A DNA stretch of 48,639 nucleotides, from positions 1-48,639 of the forward strand of contig PLFY01000051.1 in NCBI GenBank assembly GCA_003138365.1. The letters run 5' to 3'. Position 1 is the first letter of the stretch, and the number at the start of each line of letters is the position of its first letter. The notes beneath the pieces were generated by a model. It was not told the origin of the DNA and ran no database searches. It worked only from the letters and a program-made list of their open reading frames with translations. Below are positions 18,035-26,459 of the stretch, piece by piece. The position numbers and the translations under genes are program-made. The DNA is from Acidobacteriaceae bacterium. Its GTDB lineage: Bacteria > Acidobacteriota > Terriglobia > Terriglobales > Acidobacteriaceae.

Positions 18035-18919
18035 ATGAGATCGCTGCGCAGTTTTCTGTTCGCCGGTTTTGTTTCCTCGCTGCTGCTGGCAGAGCCGGCC
18101 CAGACCCAGACCCAGCCGCCAGCAGGACAGGCAGGACAAGCCGCTGCGGCCCTGCCGGAGATTCGCCAGCTCATGCGCGAAGTGCAGGAGCACCAGAAGC
18201 AGCTTGAAAAGGTTCGCGAGAATTACACTTACAGCTCGCTACAGACTACCCAGGACATCGACTCCAACGGCCAGGTGAAGAAGACGGAGGCCGAGGAGTT
18301 TGAGGAGTTCTATGTCAACGGCCACCCCATCGGGCGCCGGGTTAAGAAAGATGGCCAGCCGCTCGACGACCACGAACAGCAAAAGGAGACCGAGCGCGTA
18401 ACCAAGCTGGTGGAGAAGGCCCAGAATACCCCGTCCGATCAGCCGTTGGGGGAGCATACCATCACCGTCAGCCAGGTTTTGGAGATGATGGATGTGCGCA
18501 ATCCGCGCCGCGTCACGTTTCGTGGCCGGGCTACGATTGTCTTCGATTTCATTGGCCGCAAAGACGCCAAGACTCACGGCCTAGCCCAGGACGTCTCGAA
18601 GACGCTGCAGGGCACAATATGGGTGGATGAGGCCGATCGCCAGATTGCGCATCTTGAGGTCCGCTTCATCGACAACTTCGATGTCGGCGCCGGCTTGTTT
18701 GCGCGCATTGAAAAAGGCTCGAGCTTTTATTTCGATCAGGCACTGGTGAACGGTGAGGTCTGGCTCCCCGTCGGGGGCGAAGGTACCGTCCAGGCCCGCG
18801 TCCTGCTGTTCAAGACGGTTCGCCAGCACGGCACTGAGCGCGACTACGATTACAAGCGCTTCCACGTGGAAACCGAGCAGCAGAAAGACGCGAAGGTCGT
18901 GGTGGAAAAAAAGCCGTAA
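18035..18919 (+). CDS. Secreted protein of unknown function
   Basis: 294 aa with an N-terminal signal sequence (RSFLFAGFVSSLLLAEPAQT), then a Gln/Glu/Lys-rich helical stretch (residues about 45-130). The second half resembles outer-membrane lipoprotein-sorting-type (LolA/LolB-like) beta sheets: FRGRATIVFDFIGR, GTIWVDEADRQIAHLEVRF, NGEVWLPVGGEGTVQARVLL. Proteins of this shape are common in acidobacterial genomes and are annotated as hypothetical. No partner is evident in the neighbourhood. Confidence 0.65.
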   Translation: MRSLRSFLFAGFVSSLLLAEPAQTQTQPPAGQAGQAAAALPEIRQLMREVQEHQKQLEKVRENYTYSSLQTTQDIDSNGQVKKTEAEEFEEFYVNGHPIGRRVKKDGQPLDDHEQQKETERVTKLVEKAQNTPSDQPLGEHTITVSQVLEMMDVRNPRRVTFRGRATIVFDFIGRKDAKTHGLAQDVSKTLQGTIWVDEADRQIAHLEVRFIDNFDVGAGLFARIEKGSSFYFDQALVNGEVWLPVGGEGTVQARVLLFKTVRQHGTERDYDYKRFHVETEQQKDAKVVVEKKP

Positions 18920-18994
18920 AGCCCAACTTTGACGCGAAGAATCGCAGTCCATGGTTTCCAGCGAAGCTCAACGCAAATCCATTAGAGTAAAACC

Positions 18995-19270
18995 ATGTTT
19001 GCGCGTCGTCTCTCCATCCAGCGAATCGATCCCTCCGGCGCGGCGCACCCATGCCCCATCCGCTGGATCGATAACTTCGCCATGCGCAACTTCACCAACG
19101 ATGCGGTCTTTGACGACACGCTGCCCGTTGCCGATGGATTGCTCGAAGCCGGGCGCCGTGTTCCGCTCGACCGGCTTCAAACTGCCATGGAAGACTGGTT
19201 TCGCCGCAAAGGCTACATCAAGGCCGGCGAGCGGCTGGCGGTGTTGGAAATCGCTCCGGAAATCTCCTGA
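18995..19270 (+). CDS. Small hypothetical protein
   Basis: 91 aa beginning MFARRLSIQRIDPSG. No signal peptide or membrane segment. It ends in a compact alpha/beta stretch, PLDRLQTAMEDWFRRKGYIK then AGERLAVLEIAPEIS. The ribosome-binding site is weak. It is retained because the composition is that of a real, slightly basic globular protein and it fits neatly between neighbours. Function unknown. Confidence 0.45.
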   Translation: MFARRLSIQRIDPSGAAHPCPIRWIDNFAMRNFTNDAVFDDTLPVADGLLEAGRRVPLDRLQTAMEDWFRRKGYIKAGERLAVLEIAPEIS

Positions 19271-19294
19271 GCCTTTGCTGCTGAACCCGCGATT

Positions 19295-19753
19295 CTACGC
19301 GGCCGCTTCCTGTCTCGCCGCGTTGTCGCCCCAAAGCTGAAACTCCGCTTCCCTGCGCGCCTCGAGTCCTGCAATCTCCTGCGATCCAACGTGGTCCCAA
19401 CGCAGCAACTGTTCGGCAGCGGCGTCGTATTCGCCGGCGTTCAGGTCCTTCAGTAGCGTGGATGCCGCCAGCTTTCCCGAGCCGACATTGAAACAGAAGT
19501 CCACCAACGCGTCGAACTGGCCCTGGGTGAGCGCAGCCTTTACCAGCCGCACGACCGCCTGCTCGGAGTCGCGCAGGTCGCTGGCCAAAATCTCCGCTGC
19601 CTGCGCCTCCGTAATGCCGTTGGGAAAGCACTCAGGATGCACCAACTGGTGTCCATAGCCGATGGTCGGAAGCCCTGCGGCATCCAGATACGTACGACTG
19701 CGAAAACCCTCCGACCGCTTGAGTAAATCAAGCCCTGCCGCGCTCATTTGCAT
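19295..19753 (-). CDS. Glycoside hydrolase family 24 lysozyme (endolysin-like)
   Basis: Muramidase that cleaves the MurNAc-GlcNAc bond of peptidoglycan. About 152 aa from ATG 19753, which follows a GGGGGG site. T4/lambdoid-phage lysozyme motifs: catalytic Glu15 in LLKRSEGFR, then TIGYGHQLV and the QFDALVDFCFNVGSGKLAAS helix. No signal peptide is visible, so export would need a holin or another route. It stands alone, with no capsid, integrase or spanin genes nearby. It is either a domesticated phage gene or a housekeeping muramidase. Confidence 0.85.
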   Translation of the reverse strand: MQMSAAGLDLLKRSEGFRSRTYLDAAGLPTIGYGHQLVHPECFPNGITEAQAAEILASDLRDSEQAVVRLVKAALTQGQFDALVDFCFNVGSGKLAASTLLKDLNAGEYDAAAEQLLRWDHVGSQEIAGLEARREAEFQLWGDNAARQEAAA

Positions 19754-19864
19754 CGATTCCCCCCCGGCTGATGGCCGCATATGACCTAAGCTAGCAGGAT
19801 GCGGGAATTAATCTGCAAATTGGCCCCACTCCGGCCAATCCGGACAATTTAGCCGATTCGGACC

Positions 19865-20401
19865 TCAGTGGGCCGCCTTGCCGGAGAGTTCCTCAAACTC
19901 CAGCAGAATAGCCGTCAGCGCTTCGTCGAAGTTGCGGTCGTGGGTCTTCTGCAGGAGGGCGATTTCGATGGACTGGGTGAAAACCCACAGAACGTAGTGG
20001 GTCCTGCGGTCGTAGACCACCAGCCGGAACATGGGCACCGGGTCGGATGCGCCATTGATCTTGCTGCCGTTGGTTGGGCCGTTGGGCGCGGTGAGCTGCA
20101 ACTCCAACACCAGGTCGGCATCGGACGGATCGGCCACAAGTTCATACTGGCCCGTTGCTTTGAGTCCCGTGTAGAGCTGGCTGTAGCCACGATTCGGATC
20201 GCCGCTGAAGGGCGAAGGAAACAGTCCGCTGTCTGCCCCTGCGTTTGAAACGAAAATCTTCTTCGCGGCGCGGATGGCCGGCGGAACGGGGGCTACTGGC
20301 GTGGGAATTGGTTGTTGGGCGACTGCGGCAACCGCAGCGAGCAGCGCGGCGCAAACTGCTGCACGAAATCCAAGACTGGTCCTTCTCAATGGGTTCAACA
20401 C
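19865..20401 (-). CDS. Secreted hypothetical protein
   Basis: 178 aa from GTG 20401, which has a near-perfect AGGAGG site 6-7 bp upstream. Signal peptide RAAVCAALLAAVAAVAQQ. The mature protein has AAKKIFVSNAGADSG, a nucleotide-free alpha/beta pattern (YELVADPSDADLVLELQLTA) and MFRLVVYDRRTHYVLWVFTQ, a layout seen in many acidobacterial secreted proteins of unknown function. It lies 67 bp downstream of the M1-like gene on the same strand and may be co-transcribed with it. Confidence 0.65.
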   Translation of the reverse strand: MLNPLRRTSLGFRAAVCAALLAAVAAVAQQPIPTPVAPVPPAIRAAKKIFVSNAGADSGLFPSPFSGDPNRGYSQLYTGLKATGQYELVADPSDADLVLELQLTAPNGPTNGSKINGASDPVPMFRLVVYDRRTHYVLWVFTQSIEIALLQKTHDRNFDEALTAILLEFEELSGKAAH

Positions 20402-20468
20402 AAAACCCTCCTGGCGGTGCTTCGCATCCACTGAAGAAGACGCCGCAGGCAAGAGGATTGTTTCTGTT

Positions 20469-22508
20469 CTATTCGTTGTCGGGCAGCTTATACGGCTTCG
20501 TCAGCCATTGCCGTGCCTCGTTCACCGCGCCCTGGGTATTGTCGTTGGTCTGCACCGCAAGCCGGTATTCGTTCACCGCCCGGTCACGCTGGCCTGTGAT
20601 GTCGAAAATCTTGCCCAGTTGGATGTGGCTCCAGACCTCAGTCCAGCGCGGCTCGCCATCCCCTCGGAGCGCGTCTCGATAGGAATTCACGCTGGCCTGG
20701 TAGTTGCGCTGGGTAAACAGCAACTCGCCGATGCGGTAGTTGGCCAGGGAACTCGACGAGTTGGCTTCCAGAGCTTTCTGGTACTCGGCCAGCCCCCCGG
20801 TCAGGTCGCCCTGCGCCACCAGTTGCTGCCCCTTCAAGATGGCAATCCGCACCTGTAGATCGGGCGTGGACTTGAGCACCCAGTTGCCGGGATCGATGCT
20901 GATCCGGCGGGGTCGGCCAAAGGTGTCTACGACGTACTGGGTGTCGGTACCCACTACGTCGATCTTCTGGTTTTCGGTCTTGCCGTCGGTCTCCACCTGC
21001 AGCTCCACCGGCATCCGGAACAGATCAAGATCCTGCTGGATTTCGCCGATCGTGCGGAAGCCCTTGTTGTTGCCCAGCCGATAGACGGCATACTTGTCAG
21101 TGAACGCCGGCGCACCCGTGCCGTCGATCCATTGCGCAAAGAACGCGGTCAACTGCTGCTGGCTCTGCGCCTCGGCCACCTTCACAAAGTCCGAGCTTCT
21201 CATGCTGCTGTCGGCGTACTGGCTCAGAGCCCCCTTCAGCGTGGCCAGGAAGGCCTTGTCGCCAATTTCCCAGCGGAGCATGTGGAAGACCATGGCGCCC
21301 TTTTCCAGCGTCGCCGACTGGAACTCAGGCGAGAACGGGCTCAGCCGTGCGTCGCTCGACAAGGGAATGGTGTCGTACGCCAAAGCTCCGGCCGACACGT
21401 CCTGCAGCGCAGCCCGCATCGCACTCTTGCCGCTCTCATCTTCCAGGTACATCAGCTCGCCGTAGCGAGCCATGCCGTTGGTAATCCACGCGTCGTTCAT
21501 GGTGCGCGGGCTCACTTCAGAACCCCACCACTGGTGGGCAATGGTGTTGGCCAAGAGGCGCACGCCGCTCTTGTCGCTCACCCGCGAACCAAGAATCGCC
21601 GCCAGCTCAGGCGCCCACACGGCAGGCAAGGTATCGTCCGGCAGCTCGACCACATTCAAATGGCTCGTCTCCGCCGCGCCAAAGCTGTCAGTAAAGAAGT
21701 CGTACTCCCTGGCCGCCGTCTGTGCCAACTGGTTAGCCGCCCCCTGGTGGCTCACGGTCAGATAGACCTTCACGTTTCCCGGGCCGGCCGTCACCGGGCC
21801 CACATAGCGCCCGGCAATCACCGTCCCCGGAAATCCCGGCTTGGTCCAGTTAAAGTCGTACTGGTCGCCCGTTTTCCCGTTGGCCAGAGTTACCGGCTTT
21901 GAAGCTCCCGTGCTGCCGCTGGCAAAGACCCGCATCCCCTGCGGAACGCGGATATGCATCTCCGCCGTGAATCGGTCGGTCAGGTAGCCGGTCATGGGAA
22001 ACCAGCGCGCCGGATAGAGCAGGTAGGTGATGGGCTCCTGGATTGCGGCCAGCTTCAGCCCCTCCACCGGGCCGTCCTCGTTGCCGGTAATTGTGCCTTC
22101 GTACACGAAAGTCCAGTGCAATACTTGGCCTTTCGTAATGGGCGCAGCCGGGCTCACGCGAATGGTGCCGTCTGCCGACCGCTCGCCGGTGAGCACTTTG
22201 CCGCTCTCGTCGGAGATTTTCGTCACCTTCAGCGCAGGGTGAAAGCCAAAGCTCACCAGCTCCAGGTTCTCCGGCGCAGTAAAGCTCACCACCGCCTTGG
22301 CCGACAGGTGGTGCGTGGCTGGTTCCAGCTCGGCGTCGATCACGTAGCCGGTGATGGAAAGGGCAGGGCGCTCAGGGCGTTGCCCAGCCACGGGGAAAAC
22401 CTGCGCCCCGATCAGGAGAACGCCGGCCAAACCGCCCGCCAAACGCAACATTCGCTGTTTTCTGCGCATCGCAGTCATTATCGCAGTCACCGGCCTGGTT
22501 TCCTTCAT
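20469..22508 (-). CDS. Catalytically ablated M1-family peptidase homologue with TPR tail
   Basis: 679 aa, secreted (hydrophobic segment LRLAGGLAGVLLIGAQVFPV). The N-terminal beta domain and central domain follow the M1 aminopeptidase layout. The M1 zinc site HExxH-x18-E is replaced: the motif reads N321-T-I-A-H325 before QWWG, and the third ligand position, exactly 18 residues on, is Asn344 (AWITNGMARY). Two of three zinc ligands and the catalytic Glu are therefore missing, and no GAMEN motif is seen. A thermolysin-like helical domain follows, then TPR-type repeats from about residue 560. The start codon overlaps the lpxB stop (ATGA). It is probably a binding or scaffold protein at the envelope, but that is inference. 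Confidence 0.75.
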   Translation of the reverse strand: MKETRPVTAIMTAMRRKQRMLRLAGGLAGVLLIGAQVFPVAGQRPERPALSITGYVIDAELEPATHHLSAKAVVSFTAPENLELVSFGFHPALKVTKISDESGKVLTGERSADGTIRVSPAAPITKGQVLHWTFVYEGTITGNEDGPVEGLKLAAIQEPITYLLYPARWFPMTGYLTDRFTAEMHIRVPQGMRVFASGSTGASKPVTLANGKTGDQYDFNWTKPGFPGTVIAGRYVGPVTAGPGNVKVYLTVSHQGAANQLAQTAAREYDFFTDSFGAAETSHLNVVELPDDTLPAVWAPELAAILGSRVSDKSGVRLLANTIAHQWWGSEVSPRTMNDAWITNGMARYGELMYLEDESGKSAMRAALQDVSAGALAYDTIPLSSDARLSPFSPEFQSATLEKGAMVFHMLRWEIGDKAFLATLKGALSQYADSSMRSSDFVKVAEAQSQQQLTAFFAQWIDGTGAPAFTDKYAVYRLGNNKGFRTIGEIQQDLDLFRMPVELQVETDGKTENQKIDVVGTDTQYVVDTFGRPRRISIDPGNWVLKSTPDLQVRIAILKGQQLVAQGDLTGGLAEYQKALEANSSSSLANYRIGELLFTQRNYQASVNSYRDALRGDGEPRWTEVWSHIQLGKIFDITGQRDRAVNEYRLAVQTNDNTQGAVNEARQWLTKPYKLPDNE

Positions 22509-23773
22509 AGATGCACGGTTTCCTCTGTCGGCGCTGGGGAAGCGGCTCCAAGCTCGACTCCAAGCTGGACTCCAAGCTCATCGAGCGTAATCGCCGCCAC
22601 CCGATCAATGGCGCCCCCGCTTTCCCAGTCCCGTTCAGCCGGCCGGGTGTTCAGCAGACCCCGAATCGCCTTGAGCTCCTTCATCATGGACTGGCGAGGG
22701 GCCTTGTCCGGTAGCAGCCGCTCAAGCTGTTGGACGATTTTTGTGGCTGTGAAGTCATGCTGGATCAGTTCCGGCGTCACACGCTTGCCGGCAATCAGGT
22801 TGGCCATGGCCACGTGCGGCACCTTCACCACCCGTTTGACAATGGCATACGTGACGGCCGAAACCCGGTACACAACCACAAATGGGTTGCCGATCAGCGC
22901 CGCCTCCACGGTGGCCGTGCCGCTGGCCACCACCGAGGCTCGTGCATGCAAAAGCGCCGCGCGGGCATCCTCAACCAGCCGGATGTTCAACCCGCACCCC
23001 AACTCTTCCACCATATCCAGCACCGCCGCGCGCTGTTCCGCGTTCAGGGTGGGGGCCAGGGGCACCAGGTATTCAAAGTCGCCCAGTTCTCGATGCCCCC
23101 GCAATTCCAGCTCTTCCAGGCCCCACGCCGCCTCCAGCATCTCCGGCAGGTTGTCGCGAATCTCTTTTGGCCGGCTGCCCGGCAACAGGCCAATCCAGGT
23201 GCGGGTGGGCTCCAATCCGTTCTCTGCGGCGAACTGCTCGCGGCTGATGGCCGGCAGCGGCAACTCGGCCAGCGGGTGGCCCACAAACTCCGCCTCCACG
23301 CCACGCTCCTTGTAGAACGGCTCCTCGAACGGGAAGATCACCAGCATCCGGCGAACATATTGCTGCACCAGCTTGATGCGCTTCTTCTTCCAGGCCCACA
23401 ACTGCGGGCTGACGAAGAAAATCACCGGAACGCCCAGCCGGTGGAGCTCCTTGGCCAACTTGAAGTGAATGTCGGGAAAGTCGATGAGCACGGCCACGTC
23501 CGGCCGCCGCTCGCGTATGGACTGCTTCAGCTTGCGGAACTCGCGGTAAATGCGGGGCAGGTGGCGGAGGACCTCGGTAATGCCCATCACCGCCATATCG
23601 TCCGAGCGCACCACACGCTCCAGGCCGGTCTCCGCCATCCGCTCCCCGCCCATGCCGAAGAACTGCGCTGTTTGCCCAGCCGCCGCCAGCCGCTTTTTCA
23701 GCGCCTCAATCAGCAGCGCTCCGTAGTGCTCGCCGCTTGCCTCGCCTGCGGAAATGAAGATGGTGGGTGACAT
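22505..23773 (-). CDS. lpxB: Lipid-A-disaccharide synthase
   Basis: GT19 glycosyltransferase joining UDP-2,3-diacylglucosamine and lipid X into the lipid A disaccharide at the inner membrane. 422 aa from ATG 23773, chosen because it places TIFISAGEASGEHYGALLIE at the N-terminus as in the family (ATG 23815 is an in-frame alternative). Conserved blocks include FGMGGERMAETGLERV, VLIDFPDIHFKLAKELHRLG, PVIFFVSPQLWAWKKKRIK and LLPGSRPKEI, plus ASGTATVEAALIGNPFVVVY near the C-terminus. No other lpx gene is adjacent. It is translationally coupled to the dead M1 homologue, which is unusual. Confidence 0.94.
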   Translation of the reverse strand: MSPTIFISAGEASGEHYGALLIEALKKRLAAAGQTAQFFGMGGERMAETGLERVVRSDDMAVMGITEVLRHLPRIYREFRKLKQSIRERRPDVAVLIDFPDIHFKLAKELHRLGVPVIFFVSPQLWAWKKKRIKLVQQYVRRMLVIFPFEEPFYKERGVEAEFVGHPLAELPLPAISREQFAAENGLEPTRTWIGLLPGSRPKEIRDNLPEMLEAAWGLEELELRGHRELGDFEYLVPLAPTLNAEQRAAVLDMVEELGCGLNIRLVEDARAALLHARASVVASGTATVEAALIGNPFVVVYRVSAVTYAIVKRVVKVPHVAMANLIAGKRVTPELIQHDFTATKIVQQLERLLPDKAPRQSMMKELKAIRGLLNTRPAERDWESGGAIDRVAAITLDELGVQLGVELGAASPAPTEETVHL

Positions 23774-23916
23774 CGTCGCGCCAGCGCCGCCGGTGCCTGC
23801 GCTGGTCACCATCATAGCGGCTTCGCTGTGGATGCGCGGTGATCTCCTGTCCGGTTGCCGGTTCAGCCGGACGCCAAAGTACCTTGGGCAAGAGCAACTA
23901 CAGGTCCTGAATTGCG

Positions 23917-24294
23917 CTACGCAATCACCGGCAGCGTCGGCATTGCGCCGAAATCTTTGGCTTCGGCTACCACGGCGTCCAGGTGGTCCAGCACCTCGGC
24001 GACGGTCATGGTGTAGATCTCGCGGCGCGAGTCGTAGCCTTCTTCGACCAACTGTTTGAGGTAGCGGCCGGCGATCTGCGCCGCCAACTGATCGGTAATC
24101 ACCTTGCCGGAGCGCTGTTTCTGCTCCACCCACGCGGTGCAGGGCAGGGCAATCCACATGGGGCGGCCGTTCACGTCGTAGCGGACATCGACGGCGTCGG
24201 CGTGGCGGGTGGCGATGGCCACTATGGTGCCCTTCCAGCGGCAGTGCAGATCTTCGCCGCTCCAGCGGTCGCTTACGTGGAAGTCTTCGTACAT
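23917..24294 (-). CDS. Conserved hypothetical protein
   Basis: 125 aa, soluble. The N-terminal part looks like a small beta structure (LHCRWKGTIVAIATRHADAV; VNGRPMWIALPCTAWVEQKQ) and the C-terminal part is helical (DQLAAQIAGRYLKQLVEEGY; VAEVLDHLDAVVAEAK). No family name is recognised. Upstream of lpxB on the same strand, with a 143-bp gap. Confidence 0.55.
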   Translation of the reverse strand: MYEDFHVSDRWSGEDLHCRWKGTIVAIATRHADAVDVRYDVNGRPMWIALPCTAWVEQKQRSGKVITDQLAAQIAGRYLKQLVEEGYDSRREIYTMTVAEVLDHLDAVVAEAKDFGAMPTLPVIA

Positions 24295-24501
24295 GACACT
24301 AGCCTATCGCTCCGGGAAGGCAAGGGCAAGGGCAACGGCGAAATGAAGGAGCAGGATTGCCGGGGTACGGGTGCATTTATTCTCCTCATGAACCTGGGTC
24401 CGGCTTGAGAGCGGCATCTCCTCGGCGGCTGCCCTGTTCTGACACTTGCCCTCTGTAACCGCTTCGAGCTGCCGATAAGCCCGGCAGGGGAATCGCCAAT
24501 C

Positions 24502-24690
24502 ATGCAGATTACAGTCACTATTTCCGACGCAATCGTCCGCGAAGCTGCGGCTCGCAGCCTTCCTGTGATCGATTTTGTAGAATCGCTGATCGACAAGGGT
24601 ATGTTGGCCGCGTCGGAACCTCCGGTCTTCGACAGCGCCATCGAGCGCATCCGCCGCCTGCGTTCCGGGACGCCCGCTTCCAGACAGTAG
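24502..24690 (+). CDS. Small hypothetical protein
   Basis: 62 aa with an AGGGGAA site upstream. Starts MQITVTISDAIVREAAARSL, a strand-helix beginning reminiscent of small ribbon-helix-helix or antitoxin proteins, followed by IDFVESLIDKGMLAA and a basic tail (IERIRRLRSG). No toxin gene is adjacent, so an antitoxin call is not supported. Confidence 0.45.
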   Translation: MQITVTISDAIVREAAARSLPVIDFVESLIDKGMLAASEPPVFDSAIERIRRLRSGTPASRQ

Positions 24691-24786
24691 GCCTTCCAGC
24701 CGGCGGGGCCTGCAGGCGTTCCACCATTCGCCCTCCGCGTTTACCATGAGATTGAGGCGCCCACACCGGTCGGGCTGACGATCCCC

Positions 24787-25758
24787 ATGCTAAGAGTCGG
24801 ATACCCAGCAATATTTGCAGCGGAGTTGTTGAGCGATTTCCCCAAGGAGGTCGAACTCATTCCGCTGCCGGATTCATTGGACCACGAGGTAGACATCGAT
24901 GTCTGGATTCCCGATCCTTATACGGGGCGGGCCATGAGGACCTGGCCGCATTTGCGCGGAGTGCGCCTGGTGCTTGCGCTGCTGGCCGGCACGGAGTGGA
25001 TTCCTGAAGTGGTTGGGCCGCACGTGACCATTTGCAACGCCCACGGAGCGCACAACATCTCCACCGCCGAGTGGACCGTGGCCTCCATTCTGGCCATGCT
25101 CAAGTACTTTCCCTTTTATCTTGAAGTCCAACGCGCCGGCCAGTGGAAGCTCCGTTTCAAGGCAAGCCAACACTTCGTCGACCTCACCGGGGACACCCGC
25201 CCCATTTACCCCCCCGTCATGGTGGAGGAGCTGACCGGCAAGATCGTGCTTCTGGTGGGCTACGGCTCCATCGGGAAAGAGATTGAGCGGATGCTCGCGC
25301 CGTTCCACGTGGAATTGGTGCGTGTGGCTCGCAGCGCGCGCACTGAACCCAAGGTCCATGCCGTGGACGAACTCGACAGCCTGCTGCCGCAAGCCGAAAT
25401 AGTGATTCTGATTCTGCCTTCCACCGCGGAGACACGCGGGCTGATTGGCGCGTCACAATTTGCGTTGATGCGCCAGGGCGCGCTGCTGGTGAATGCCGCT
25501 CGCGGGCCGATCGTCGACACAAACGCATTGATGGCCGCGCTGCAATCGGGCAAAATCCGCGCCGCCCTCGACGTGACCGATCCCGAGCCGCTGCCCGACG
25601 GCCACCCGCTGTGGAGCTGCCCCAACCTGCTGATCACGCCTCACGTTGGCGGATCAAGCCCGCAGTTTTCCCCTCGCGCCCTCCGCGTGGCAGCGGACGA
25701 ACTGCGACGCTACATCAGCGGCGAACCGTTGCACAACGTTGTTCAGGCCGCTGTTTAG
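24787..25758 (+). CDS. D-2-hydroxyacid dehydrogenase, NAD-dependent
   Basis: 323 aa D-isomer-specific 2-hydroxyacid dehydrogenase. NAD-binding Rossmann motif VGYGSIGKEIERML around residue 157. Catalytic Arg in AARGPIVDTNAL, Glu in DVTDPEPLPDGHPLW and His in LLITPHVGG are all present, so it should be active. The N-terminal substrate domain is divergent (VDIDVWIPDPYTGRAMRTWP), and substrate cannot be assigned between glyoxylate/hydroxypyruvate, 2-ketoacids and phosphoglycerate-like compounds. Monocistronic, with a stem-loop and T-rich stretch downstream. Confidence 0.85.
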   Translation: MLRVGYPAIFAAELLSDFPKEVELIPLPDSLDHEVDIDVWIPDPYTGRAMRTWPHLRGVRLVLALLAGTEWIPEVVGPHVTICNAHGAHNISTAEWTVASILAMLKYFPFYLEVQRAGQWKLRFKASQHFVDLTGDTRPIYPPVMVEELTGKIVLLVGYGSIGKEIERMLAPFHVELVRVARSARTEPKVHAVDELDSLLPQAEIVILILPSTAETRGLIGASQFALMRQGALLVNAARGPIVDTNALMAALQSGKIRAALDVTDPEPLPDGHPLWSCPNLLITPHVGGSSPQFSPRALRVAADELRRYISGEPLHNVVQAAV

Positions 25759-25773
25759 TCAGAGCATTTTCAC

Positions 25774-25822
25774 TCGTGGCGTAAGGCCATGGGTGGGCAC
25801 ATTCGCCACGTCTTTGTTTTTG
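25774..25822 (+). terminator. Stem-loop with T-rich tail after the dehydrogenase gene
   Basis: CGTGGCG (25775-25781) pairs with CGCCACG (25804-25810), followed by TCTTTGTTTTTG. The loop contains ATGGGTGGGCAC, also found in related form in the hairpin at 37921-37958, so part of this may be a dispersed repeat used as a terminator. Confidence 0.5.
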
Positions 25823-25847
25823 TGGCTAAGGTGGAATCCTGGATGCC

Positions 25848-25887
25848 GGGTCACCCAGGATTCGCTCCCGAGACCCGGGAACTTGCA
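25848..25887. repeat. Diverged copy of the GGTCTC/GAGACC palindrome
   Basis: Resembles the palindromes at 32048-32080 and 45012-45046 (CCAGG, then TCG, then GAGACCnGGGAA). The minus-strand reading supplies the last residues of the transporter gene, RVSGANPG. Confidence 0.4.
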
Positions 25888-26459
25888 CGCCGCCAATCCA
25901 CCAGGCCCACCACCGCCAGAATCACAAGCAGCAGGTAGAGCAAGGCTGTGGCCCACAGGTCTTTGTAGAGATACTCGCCGATGTAGATCGCGTCCACCGC
26001 AATCCACAGCCACCAATTGGCCGTGTGCTTGCGCGCCTGCCACCAACTCGCCACCAGGCTATAGCTGGTCAGCGCGGCGTCCAGGTGGGGCAGCGCCGCG
26101 CCCACGCGCACCATCAACCACCCCAGCAGCACCGCGCCCACCGCGCCGGCAGCCAGCCCTGCAAGCCAGCCACGCATGCCCAGCGGAACCACGCGCACCT
26201 CGCCCTCTTCGCGGATGCCGCGCCACCAGTGCCACCAGCCGTAAAGCGTAAAGGCCACGAAGAAAACCTGCAGCAGCGAATCGGAAAACAGCCGCGCGCG
26301 ATAAAAAACCAGAAAGTAAATCAAGTCCGCAGCCAGCACTACCGGCCAGCAGATGAGCAAGCGGCGCGTGGTGAGCCAGATGCCGACGAGTGTGGTGATG
26401 AAGCCCGCAATCTCCAGCCAGTTTGCCGCAAGGTAGTTTGAAATCGCGATCCAGCTCAT
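25851..26459 (-). CDS. PnuC/PnuT-family vitamin transporter, probably thiamine
   Basis: About 202 aa inner-membrane protein with seven or so helices. Family signs are NYLAANWLEIAGFITTLVGI, TLYGWWHWWRG and the late ANWWLWIAVDAIYIGEYLYK block. PnuC proteins move nicotinamide riboside, while PnuT relatives move thiamine. Here the gene is third in an operon headed by a TPP riboswitch and a TonB receptor, so thiamine or a thiamine precursor is the likely substrate. ATG 26459 overlaps the kinase stop by 4 bp. The C-terminal tail derives from a dispersed palindrome. Confidence 0.8.
   Translation of the reverse strand: MSWIAISNYLAANWLEIAGFITTLVGIWLTTRRLLICWPVVLAADLIYFLVFYRARLFSDSLLQVFFVAFTLYGWWHWWRGIREEGEVRVVPLGMRGWLAGLAAGAVGAVLLGWLMVRVGAALPHLDAALTSYSLVASWWQARKHTANWWLWIAVDAIYIGEYLYKDLWATALLYLLLVILAVVGLVDWRRASSRVSGANPG

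Noticed and set aside
16655-19753. Phage lysis cassette (holin-like genes plus GH24 lysozyme)
   Set aside because: The holin-like genes belong to a family common in non-phage contexts, are separated from the lysozyme by two unrelated plus-strand genes, and no other phage gene is present.
20469-22508. Active M1 aminopeptidase
   Set aside because: Two zinc ligands and the catalytic Glu are replaced at the exact motif positions.
24502-24690. Antitoxin of a toxin-antitoxin pair
   Set aside because: The N-terminus is suggestive, but no toxin-sized gene is adjacent on the same strand.
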